DNA from: TMP-24 sp031376305
GTDB taxonomy: Bacteria > Pseudomonadota > Alphaproteobacteria > Rhodobacterales > Rhodobacteraceae
Assembly: GCA_031376305.1 (NCBI GenBank)
Contig: JANMDM010000184.1
Span: 1-5,017, forward strand
Length of the DNA stretch: 5,017 nt
Reading direction: 5' to 3'
Below, piece by piece: positions 1-4,370 of the stretch (the stretch's first letter is position 1; each line of letters opens with the position of its first letter). The notes below the pieces were generated by a model. It saw only the letters and a program-made list of their open reading frames with translations. It had not been told where the DNA came from and did no database searches. A program made the position numbers and the translations under genes.

Positions 1-521
1 GGGATGGCCATCGCCTCGATCGTCACCTTTACCAGTTGCGGTCCGACGATGGCCGAGGCCAGCCCGCCGGCCATGACCATAGAGATGGCTTTGGGGCGGT
101 AGGCCACACTGGCGGTATCCGCCGCGGCAAAGCGGTAGAATCCCTGTCCCGACATATAAATCCCGGTGAGCAGCGATCCCGTCAGAAACAGCGGGAACGA
201 CGCGGTGTAAAGGGCATAGGCCCCAAGAGCCGCCCCGACAGCGCCGCCCATCGTTCCAGCCCAGAACCCGGCGCGGCGACCAAAGCGGCTCATCAGCGCC
301 GAAAGCGGCGTGGCCGAGAGCATCGAACCCAGCACGATCATGGTGATCGGCAGAGTTGCCCAGCAGGGGTTGGGCGACAGGGTTTGCCCGGCCAATCCGC
401 CGATGATGAAGATCATCGGCATCTGCGCGCCAAGGATCGCTTGCGCCAGCACCAGCACATAGACATTGCGTCTGGCACGGGCGTCGGTATCGGTCAGGGG
501 GAGGGATTGGCGCATGCCCAT
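1..521 (-). CDS. MFS transporter, N-terminal part (3' end outside window)
   Basis: This leftward gene is open from ATG at 521 to the window edge, giving 173 full codons of the N-terminal half of an integral inner-membrane transporter. The translation starts MGMRQSLPLTDTDARARRNV and then shows about five hydrophobic spans near residues 19-42, 57-77, 85-104, 109-130 and 147-168. The loop between spans 2 and 3 carries SRFGRRAG (78-85), the positively charged motif A of the major facilitator superfamily. MFS carriers usually have 12 spans and about 400 residues, so roughly half is missing only because the window ends. The substrate cannot be told from this part. A second in-frame ATG lies at 515. 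Neither start has a clear Shine-Dalgarno sequence; a TTGACC hexamer (minus strand, 556-551) is the only promoter-like trace seen. The gene is divergent from alkA. The family call is firm; the exact start is uncertain. Confidence 0.88.
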   Translation of the reverse strand, partial: MGMRQSLPLTDTDARARRNVYVLVLAQAILGAQMPMIFIIGGLAGQTLSPNPCWATLPITMIVLGSMLSATPLSALMSRFGRRAGFWAGTMGGAVGAALGAYALYTASFPLFLTGSLLTGIYMSGQGFYRFAAADTASVAYRPKAISMVMAGGLASAIVGPQLVKVTIEAMAI

Positions 522-565
522 GACTAGACTTGCCGGGTTGTCGCCTGCAAGGTCAAAAGCGAAGA

Positions 566-609
566 TGCCTCCGGCGGGGATATTTTTGCAAAGGTGAAAG
601 CGGGAGGCA
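566..609 (+). promoter_or_regulatory. Leader hairpin that could mask the alkA ribosome binding site
   Basis: TGCCTCC (566-572) is perfectly complementary to GGAGGCA (603-609), which contains the GGAGG Shine-Dalgarno of the glycosylase gene. The loop is 30 nt and holds the T-rich core of the dispersed element. If the transcript starts upstream of 566, a 7-bp GC-rich helix would cover the ribosome binding site. No convincing promoter upstream was found, so whether the left arm is transcribed is unknown. Confidence 0.35.
568..600 (+). repeat. Dispersed intergenic element, copy 1
   Basis: The segment reads CCTCCGGCGGGG, then ATATTTTTGCAAAGGTGAAA. Its core TATTTTTGCAAAG (581-593) matches 12 of 13 bases of a second, oppositely oriented copy at 4303-4315, and both copies have a run of G just before the core. 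From memory, very similar 'CCTCCGGCGGGGATATTT' strings recur between genes across Rhodobacteraceae; this was not verified. Here it lies between two divergent genes, so it is not acting as the terminator of either neighbour. Confidence 0.5.
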
Positions 610-613
610 GGTT

Positions 614-1234
614 TTGGTTGGGCGGATCATTGCCACGTCGGAGTGTCTGGAGGAAGGCGCGCGCTGGCTTCTGGGGCGCGATCCGCGCTTTGGATTGGCG
701 CTGACCGGGCCATTGCCGCTGCGGCGCAACGCCGGTGGTTTTGCGGTGCTGTTGGACATCATCATGGGCCAGCAGGTGTCGGTCGCCTCGGGCGATGCGA
801 TCTGGCGCAGGCTGGAAGTGGCGGGGCTAACTGAGGCGGACAGGGTGGCGGCGGCGGCAGATGAGGACTTGCGGGCCTGCGGCCTGAGCCGCCAGAAGAT
901 CCGCTACGCGCAGGCGCTGGCGCGATCAGGAATTGATTATGCGGCACTGGAGGGCATCGCGGATGCTGAGGTGATCGCCACTTTGGTGGCTGTGCCGGGG
1001 ATCGGGCGTTGGACCGCCGAGGTCTATGCGATGTTTGCACTGGGACGTGCCGATGTCTTTGCGGCAGGCGATCTGGCGTTGCAGGAGGCGGCGCGGATGT
1101 TGTTCGAGCTGCCCGCGCGCCCAGGGGAAAAGGTGTTGCGCCAGATGGCTGAGGAGTGGGCTCCGTGGCGGGCGGTTGCGGCCCGCGCGCTTTGGGCTTA
1201 CTACCGCTTGCGCAAAAGCCGGGAAGGGATCTGA
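614..1234 (+). CDS. alkA: DNA-3-methyladenine glycosylase II (AlkA-type, HhH-GPD superfamily)
   Basis: The 206-residue product should excise alkylated bases such as 3-methyladenine from DNA, the first step of base-excision repair. The helix-hairpin-helix is VPGIGRWTAE (127-136). The catalytic aspartate is D153, in VFAAGDLALQ. A QQVSVASG segment (53-60) and the C-terminal EEWAPWRAVAARALW (180-194) are also typical of AlkA relatives. It lacks the N-terminal domain of E. coli AlkA (282 residues) and so matches the short, single-domain class. The frame is open back to an ATG at 530, but that N-terminus is low-complexity and basic. The TTG at 614 is preferred because GGAGG (603-607) lies 6 nt upstream and the family-like sequence VGRIIATSECL begins there. 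It is followed after 2 nt by the esterase gene, which suggests a translationally coupled pair. The symbol is given by family resemblance. Confidence 0.9.
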   Translation: MVGRIIATSECLEEGARWLLGRDPRFGLALTGPLPLRRNAGGFAVLLDIIMGQQVSVASGDAIWRRLEVAGLTEADRVAAAADEDLRACGLSRQKIRYAQALARSGIDYAALEGIADAEVIATLVAVPGIGRWTAEVYAMFALGRADVFAAGDLALQEAARMLFELPARPGEKVLRQMAEEWAPWRAVAARALWAYYRLRKSREGI

Positions 1235-1236
1235 GC

Positions 1237-1896
1237 ATGCGCGCGTTGAAATTCAGCCAAAGGGCGCCACTATCGGGGAAGATCGGCTCGATGGTGGTTT
1301 TTTTGCACGGATATGGCGCTGACGGCGCCGATCTGTTGGGTTTGGCCGACCCCTTGGCGCCGCATTTGCCGGACACCTTGTTCGTGGCCCCTGATGCGCC
1401 CGAACCCTGTTCCGGCAATCCCTATGGCCGCCAGTGGTTCCCGATCCCGCGGTTGGATGGATCCGCCGAGGTCGATGCGGCAGAGGGTCTGGACCGAGCC
1501 GCCGAAGATCTGAACGCTTTCCTTGACGCCCGTCTGGAGGACGCAGGACTGACGCCCGCCAACCTTGCCCTGATCGGCTTTTCCCAAGGAACGATGATGG
1601 CGCTGCATGTGGCGGCGCGCCGTGCCGTGGCCGTGGCCGCGGTCGTGGGGTTTTCCGGGCGGCTTTTACGTCCGGATGCGCTGGCAACCGACGCAATTTC
1701 GAAACCGCCCGTGCTTTTGGTGCATGGTGATGCCGATCCGATGGTGCCCTTTGCCGATATGGGTCTTGCCGGACAGGCCCTGACCGCCGCCGGATTCCAA
1801 ACCTTCGGCCATGTGATGAAGGGCACTGGGCATGGGATTGCACCGGACGGGCTGTCGGCGGCGCTTTCTTTCCTACGCCCGCGCATCGGGGGTTGA
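1237..1896 (+). CDS. Alpha/beta hydrolase, phospholipase/carboxylesterase family
   Basis: This 219-residue cytosolic serine esterase (no signal peptide) has the compact fold of bacterial carboxylesterases and eukaryotic acyl-protein thioesterases. The oxyanion-hole loop is LHGYGADG (23-30). The nucleophile is S116 in GFSQG. The acid is D167 in HGDADPMVP, and the base is H199 in GTGHG, so the triad is complete, spaced as usual, and the length is normal for the family. Its natural substrate is unknown; short-chain acyl esters are the usual in vitro substrates. The ATG at 1237 follows the glycosylase stop by 2 nt and has AGGGA (1225-1229) about 7 nt upstream, inside the preceding gene, so the two are probably one transcript. 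The pairing with a DNA repair enzyme has no obvious biochemical logic and may only reflect shared expression. Confidence 0.92.
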   Translation: MRALKFSQRAPLSGKIGSMVVFLHGYGADGADLLGLADPLAPHLPDTLFVAPDAPEPCSGNPYGRQWFPIPRLDGSAEVDAAEGLDRAAEDLNAFLDARLEDAGLTPANLALIGFSQGTMMALHVAARRAVAVAAVVGFSGRLLRPDALATDAISKPPVLLVHGDADPMVPFADMGLAGQALTAAGFQTFGHVMKGTGHGIAPDGLSAALSFLRPRIGG

Positions 1897-1912
1897 AGCC
1901 GCGCTCCCAATG

Positions 1913-1929
1913 GTTAGGTTCCCCCTAAC
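1913..1929. other. Short inverted repeat after the esterase gene
   Basis: GTTAGG (1913-1918) and CCTAAC (1924-1929) flank a 5-nt TTCCC loop, in the 55-nt gap between the esterase stop and the small membrane peptide. There is no T-run, so it is a poor intrinsic terminator. It could be a weak mRNA hairpin or a protein-binding site near the start of the small gene. Confidence 0.3.
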
Positions 1930-1951
1930 AGAATCGCCTGGAGAGATCGCA

Positions 1952-2062
1952 ATGGAATTAGTCGCACTGATGTCTGCCGCCCTTGTGGCCAGCCTATGCG
2001 CCGCTTTCCTGCCCCGTCCACAGCCGAAGCTTGTTGCGGCGCGGCAGCGCCGCCAACGGTAA
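1952..2062 (+). CDS. Small single-span membrane peptide, 36 residues, function unknown
   Basis: ATG at 1952 is preceded by GGAGAGA (1940-1946), with 8 nt from GGAG to the start, which is good spacing. The product begins MELVALMSAALVASLCAAFL, giving one hydrophobic helix at about residues 3-20. A proline-containing hinge (PRPQP, 21-25) and a strongly basic tail ending RQRRQR follow. By the positive-inside rule the tail should face the cytoplasm, giving an N-out, C-in single-span peptide. The stop codon falls within the loop of a GC-rich terminator hairpin, which supports a real 3' end. The gene lies 55 nt behind the esterase, so it may end the alkA-esterase transcript or be separate. The same frame is open back to 1832, inside the esterase, but that extension is a shadow. 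I do not recognise the family. The ribosome site, composition and terminator argue for a gene; the short length keeps the call tentative. Confidence 0.55.
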   Translation: MELVALMSAALVASLCAAFLPRPQPKLVAARQRRQR

Positions 2063-2082
2063 GTAAGTGGCGGCGTTTGGTT
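2046..2082 (+). terminator. Intrinsic terminator of the small membrane peptide transcript
   Basis: CGCCGCCA (2048-2055) pairs perfectly with TGGCGGCG (2068-2075) across a 12-nt loop that contains the TAA stop. G-U and A-T pairs at the base could extend it to 10 bp. A short T-rich stretch TTTGGTT (2076-2082) follows. An alternative hairpin, TTTGGTT (2076-2082) with AACCAAA (2086-2092) plus GGC/GCC around a bulge, uses part of the same right arm and overlaps the stop codon of the convergent VOC gene. Only one of the two can form at a time. Confidence 0.6.
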
Positions 2083-2498
2083 CAGAACCAAAGCCCCGGC
2101 TCGGCAAATTCCACCGAATTTCCGGCAGGATCGCGCAGATAGATTGACCGCGCGCCGTTCGGCCAGCAGAAATCCGCCTCGATGACCACTCCCGATGCTT
2201 CAAGGTGCCGCCGCCAGCCGTCAAGATCGTCAGCCTTGACGGCAAAGCAATAATGCCCCTGACCCCTCATACCATGCGCCGGAACCGGCAGGCGCGCGCC
2301 TGCGGCGGCGGGCCGGGCGGTCACTTCCGGGTTGAAGATCAGCAGGACTGATGCACCAACACGAAAGAACACATGCCGCCCGGCGACCCTGCCAATCGGC
2401 GTCAGTCCGATCACCTGCGCATAAAAACTTTCTGCGGCGTCCAGATCTGCCGCATAAAGGGCGGCTTCCAGTGTTCCTTGAATGGGCGGGGCTGTCAT
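2082..2498 (-). CDS. VOC superfamily protein (glyoxalase/bleomycin-resistance fold)
   Basis: The 138-residue leftward product is one vicinal-oxygen-chelate protein with two beta-alpha-beta-beta-beta repeats, at about residues 8-60 and 78-135. Positions that usually bind the divalent metal appear to be filled: E11 (where many members have His), H82 in GHYCFAV, and E130 in GNSVEFAE. The sequence YLRDPAGNSVEF (120-131) is the classic C-terminal signature. The family includes glyoxalases, fosfomycin and bleomycin resistance proteins and ring-cleavage dioxygenases; the exact reaction cannot be assigned. The start at 2498 is chosen because GGAGGT (minus strand, 2513-2508) lies 9 nt upstream. The open frame runs on to 2657, but that part is low-quality sequence covering the promoter region. 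The gene is divergent from the HNH gene and convergent with the small peptide gene. Confidence 0.88.
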   Translation of the reverse strand: MTAPPIQGTLEAALYAADLDAAESFYAQVIGLTPIGRVAGRHVFFRVGASVLLIFNPEVTARPAAAGARLPVPAHGMRGQGHYCFAVKADDLDGWRRHLEASGVVIEADFCWPNGARSIYLRDPAGNSVEFAEPGLWF

Positions 2499-2521
2499 AA
2501 TCGCGTGACCTCCGGCTGAGA

Positions 2522-2546
2522 ATGCTGTGCTGATGCAAAACAGCAT
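2522..2546. promoter_or_regulatory. Inverted repeat, candidate operator over the VOC promoter
   Basis: ATGCTGT (2522-2528) and ACAGCAT (2540-2546) form a perfect 7-bp inverted repeat with an 11-bp spacer. The centre-to-centre distance of 18 bp would put two half-sites nearly on one DNA face. The right arm overlaps the proposed -10 of the leftward VOC promoter and the left arm falls just past its expected start site, where a repressor would act. It may also simply fold in the mRNA leader or be chance. Confidence 0.35.
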
Positions 2547-2569
2547 ATACCGGGGCTTGCCAGCGACAA
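2542..2569 (-). promoter_or_regulatory. Sigma70-like promoter for the VOC gene
   Basis: On the minus strand, TTGTCG (2569-2564) and TATGCT (2547-2542) are separated by 16 nt. Each matches four of six consensus bases. The expected start near 2535 would leave a leader of about 37 nt with the GGAGGT ribosome site. Its -35 lies inside the spacer of the rightward HNH promoter. Confidence 0.4.
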
Positions 2570-2584
2570 TACGCCAGATATAGT
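2557..2584 (+). promoter_or_regulatory. Sigma70-like promoter for the HNH (and ureohydrolase) genes
   Basis: TTGCCA (2557-2562) and TATAGT (2579-2584) are separated by 16 nt, each with five of six consensus matches, the best promoter-like pair in the window. The expected start near 2591 gives a leader of about 66 nt before the ATG at 2657. It overlaps the leftward promoter back to back, so the two polymerases could not bind together. Confidence 0.5.
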
Positions 2585-2593
2585 TGTGGATAA
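2585..2593 (-). promoter_or_regulatory. Perfect consensus DnaA box
   Basis: TGTGGATAA on the plus strand is the exact complement of TTATCCACA, the high-affinity R1-type DnaA box. It begins one base after the -10 of the HNH promoter and covers the expected transcription start, so bound DnaA could block or modulate that promoter. No other box and no AT-rich unwinding region was noticed nearby, so this is not a replication origin. Confidence 0.45.
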
Positions 2594-2599
2594 GCAGGG

Positions 2600-2627
2600 G
2601 CGGGGGCTGCCATCCCGCAGCTCCCGC
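2600..2627 (+). promoter_or_regulatory. Strong hairpin in the HNH 5' leader
   Basis: GCGGGGGCTGC (2600-2610) pairs with GCAGCTCCCGC (2617-2627) in an 11-bp helix with one G-U pair and a 6-nt CATCCC loop. It ends 29 nt before the chosen start codon and is followed by only TTC, so it is not a typical terminator. It may protect the mRNA 5' end or control read-through. Confidence 0.45.
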
Positions 2628-2656
2628 TTCGGCCCATGGGTGAGAAAGGCCTATCA

Positions 2657-3256
2657 ATGCTCGACAGACCGGCAGATGGCGAATTCAGGACCAGCTTCGT
2701 GCGCGAGCCGTCGGCACTGAAGCATTTCCCCTCGCTGGTGTTGAACGCTGATTTCCGGCCGCTGTCCTATTACCCCTTGTCGCTTTGGCCGTGGCAAGAC
2801 GCCATAAAAGCGGTGTTCCTCGACCGGGTGTCGATCCTGGCGGAATATGACGAGGTGGTCCACAGTCAACGCACATCGATCCGAATACCTTCGGTTGTCG
2901 TGCTGAAAGATTATGTGAAACCCCAGAAGCGCGTGGCATTCACGCGCTTCAATCTTTTTCTGCGGGACGAATTTTGTTGCCAGTACTGTGGATCAAAGGG
3001 CGATCTGACCTTTGATCATGTCCTGCCACGCTCCAAGGGTGGGCTGACAAGCTGGGAAAACGTCGTGGCGGCTTGTTCCCCTTGCAATTTACGCAAGGCC
3101 AACCGGCTTTTGCGGCAGTCCGGGATGCATCTGCGCCGCCCACCACACCGCCCGAATACCGAGGAAATGCAGGGTGTCGGGCGCCGGTTCCCGCCGAACT
3201 ACTTGCACGACAGCTGGGTCGACTTTCTCTATTGGGACGCTGAACTGGACGCCTGA
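2657..3256 (+). CDS. HNH endonuclease (HNH_5-like, zinc-ribbon type)
   Basis: The 199-residue product is a cytosolic metal-dependent nuclease-fold protein. The ββα-metal core runs from about residue 105 to 150. It has a zinc-binding pair C108-x2-C111 and a second pair C140-x2-C143. The HNH residues are H121 in FDHVLPRSKGG, N135 in SWENVVAAC, and N144 right after the second cysteine pair. The conserved N-terminal part (LVLNADFRPLSYYPLSLWPW, 27-46) and the C-terminal FPPNYLHDSWVDFLYW (178-193) belong to a widespread stand-alone family. As far as I recall it lies outside restriction systems and its role is not established. The start at 2657 is preferred over an ATG at 2636 because AAAGG (2645-2649) sits 7 nt upstream of it, while the earlier ATG has no ribosome site. 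No methyltransferase or toxin-antitoxin partner is nearby. The ureohydrolase gene follows by 70 nt. Confidence 0.9.
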   Translation: MLDRPADGEFRTSFVREPSALKHFPSLVLNADFRPLSYYPLSLWPWQDAIKAVFLDRVSILAEYDEVVHSQRTSIRIPSVVVLKDYVKPQKRVAFTRFNLFLRDEFCCQYCGSKGDLTFDHVLPRSKGGLTSWENVVAACSPCNLRKANRLLRQSGMHLRRPPHRPNTEEMQGVGRRFPPNYLHDSWVDFLYWDAELDA

Positions 3257-3326
3257 TCAGACCCGCCCTACGGTTTGCCCCTTCCGCCAATGCCAGCCGC
3301 TTGACCCGATTTCCGATGAGGATCAG

Positions 3327-4283
3327 ATGACGGATACATTTTTTCGCCCGGTTTCGGGAATGGACCTGCCGCGCTTCGCTGGTATCGCCACCTTCATGCG
3401 CTTGCCACATGTGCCAGAGGATCATCCCCGTGCCGCAGAGGTACAAATAGGCCTGGTGGGTCTGCCCTGGGATGGCGGCACCTCAAACCGCCCCGGCCCG
3501 CGCCACGCACCGCGGGCTTTGCGCGATGCATCCACCATGATCCGCGCCCAGCATCCGCTGACGGGACTGCGGCCGTTCGAGGTGGCGCGCTGTGCCGATC
3601 TGGGCGACATCGGGCCCAACCCCTGCGACGGCCCTGACACCCTAGCGCGGTTTGAGGCCGCCTTTGCCAAACTGAAGTTGCGCGGTATCAGGCCGCTATC
3701 GGCGGGTGGGGATCATCTTTGTACTCTGCCCGTGCTTCGCGGTATTGCCCGCGATAAACCGCTGGGGCTGATGCATTTCGACAGCCACACCGACCTCTTT
3801 GCCGCCTATTTCGGCAGCCAGACCCTGACCCACGGCAACCCGTTCCGCGCCGCCGTCGAAGAAGGCCTGCTTGACCCCAAGCGCATGGTGCAGATCGGTA
3901 TCCGCGGCACCGCTTATGACTTTTCCGACATAGATTTCGCCAAAGCCAATGGCATTCGCATCATTCGGATCGAGGAATTCTTTGCGCGTGGTATCGCCGA
4001 TGTGATGGCCGAAGCGCGCGAGATTGTCGGGCAACAGCCCGCCTATTTGTCTTATGACATTGACTTTGTGGATCCTGCAGTGGCGCCGGGGACCGGGACG
4101 CCCGAATGGGGTGGCCCGAACGCTTTTCAGGCGATGCAGGTCGTGCGCGAATGCCAGGGGCTTAACATTGTCGGCGCGGATTTGGTCGAGGTGTCGCCGC
4201 CGTTTGATCCGGGCGGGGGCACGTCCTGGCTTGGCGCCTCGCTGATGTTCGAGATTCTGTGTGTTATGGCGGCGGCAATCTGA
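3327..4283 (+). CDS. speB: Agmatinase-family ureohydrolase (agmatinase or guanidinobutyrase)
   Basis: The 318-residue cytosolic enzyme should hydrolyse a guanidino compound to urea plus an amine: agmatine to putrescine, or 4-guanidinobutyrate to GABA. All six expected ligands of the binuclear manganese centre are visible: H130 in GGDH, D152, H154 and D156 in HFDSHTD, and D244 and D246 in SYDIDFVDP. The PGTGTPE motif (254-260) and LVEVSPPFD (286-294) are also typical. Length is normal. Several stretches (HGNPFRAAVEEGLLDPKR, LVEVSPPFDPGGGTSWLGA) resemble, from memory, Pseudomonas guanidinobutyrase GbuA more than E. coli SpeB, so the substrate and the symbol are provisional. The ATG at 3327 has GAGGA (3318-3322) only 4 nt upstream. 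The frame is open back to 3174, but that part overlaps the HNH gene and shows no family sequence. No separate promoter was found in the 70-nt gap, so co-transcription with the HNH gene is likely. Confidence 0.9.
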   Translation: MTDTFFRPVSGMDLPRFAGIATFMRLPHVPEDHPRAAEVQIGLVGLPWDGGTSNRPGPRHAPRALRDASTMIRAQHPLTGLRPFEVARCADLGDIGPNPCDGPDTLARFEAAFAKLKLRGIRPLSAGGDHLCTLPVLRGIARDKPLGLMHFDSHTDLFAAYFGSQTLTHGNPFRAAVEEGLLDPKRMVQIGIRGTAYDFSDIDFAKANGIRIIRIEEFFARGIADVMAEAREIVGQQPAYLSYDIDFVDPAVAPGTGTPEWGGPNAFQAMQVVRECQGLNIVGADLVEVSPPFDPGGGTSWLGASLMFEILCVMAAAI

Positions 4284-4293
4284 AAGCGGCGGC

Positions 4294-4327
4294 GGAGTTT
4301 TTCTTTGGAAAAATACCCCCTGGGGGT
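4294..4327 (-). repeat. Dispersed intergenic element, copy 2
   Basis: On the minus strand this reads a C/G palindrome (ACCCCCAGGGGGT), then ATTTTTCCAAAG and an A-rich stretch. The 13-base core (4315-4303) matches the core of copy 1 (581-593) at 12 positions, and both have a G-run on the same side. Here it lies at the 3' end of the RidA-family gene in an orientation suited to termination. A local TTTTTC-TTTG-GAAAAA hairpin (4298-4313) is also possible. Confidence 0.45.
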
Positions 4328-4348
4328 GAGGGGGTAGGAGGCCCCCTC
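4303..4348. terminator. Two-hairpin terminator between convergent speB and ridA-like genes
   Basis: Read leftward for the RidA-family gene, ACCCC-CAG-GGGGT (4327-4315) is followed directly by ATTTTT, an intrinsic terminator with a short stem. Read rightward for the ureohydrolase, GAGGGGG (4328-4334) and CCCCCTC (4342-4348) form a 7-bp stem with a 7-nt loop, followed by GTTCTTC, a weaker signal. The region thus probably ends transcription in both directions. The leftward T-run is part of dispersed element copy 2. Confidence 0.6.
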
Positions 4349-4370
4349 GTTCTTCAGTTGGCGCGCCGGA

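Noticed and set aside
36..527. 163-residue open frame on the plus strand
   Set aside because: It is antisense to the MFS transporter gene; the translation is Arg/Gly/His-rich with no recognisable fold.
530..613. ATG at 530 as the start of the glycosylase
   Set aside because: The extra 28 residues are basic and low-complexity, cross the dispersed element and have no ribosome site; the TTG at 614 has GGAGG at ideal spacing.
762..1418. 218-residue open frame on the minus strand
   Set aside because: It is antisense to the glycosylase and esterase genes, rich in Pro, Arg, Ser and Ala with no domain, and reflects the absence of stop codons in GC-rich DNA.
1253..1843. 196-residue open frame on the minus strand
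   Set aside because: It lies wholly opposite the esterase, which has a complete catalytic triad; its own product is low-complexity and basic.
2557..2627. Replication origin suggested by the DnaA box
   Set aside because: There is only one box, with no cluster, no AT-rich unwinding element and no origin-linked genes such as dnaA, repABC or parAB.
2499..2657. N-terminal extension of the VOC protein
   Set aside because: It crosses the divergent promoter region and is unlike the family; the start at 2498 has a GGAGGT site.
2657..3256. HNH gene as part of a restriction-modification or phage-defence system
   Set aside because: There is no methyltransferase, helicase, toxin or mobile-element gene nearby, and the protein matches a common stand-alone family.
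3174..3326. N-terminal extension of the ureohydrolase
   Set aside because: It is out of frame with and overlaps the HNH gene, and the family alignment begins only after 3327.
2949..3446. 165-residue open frame on the minus strand
   Set aside because: It overlaps the HNH core and the ureohydrolase start on the opposite strand and shows no family features.
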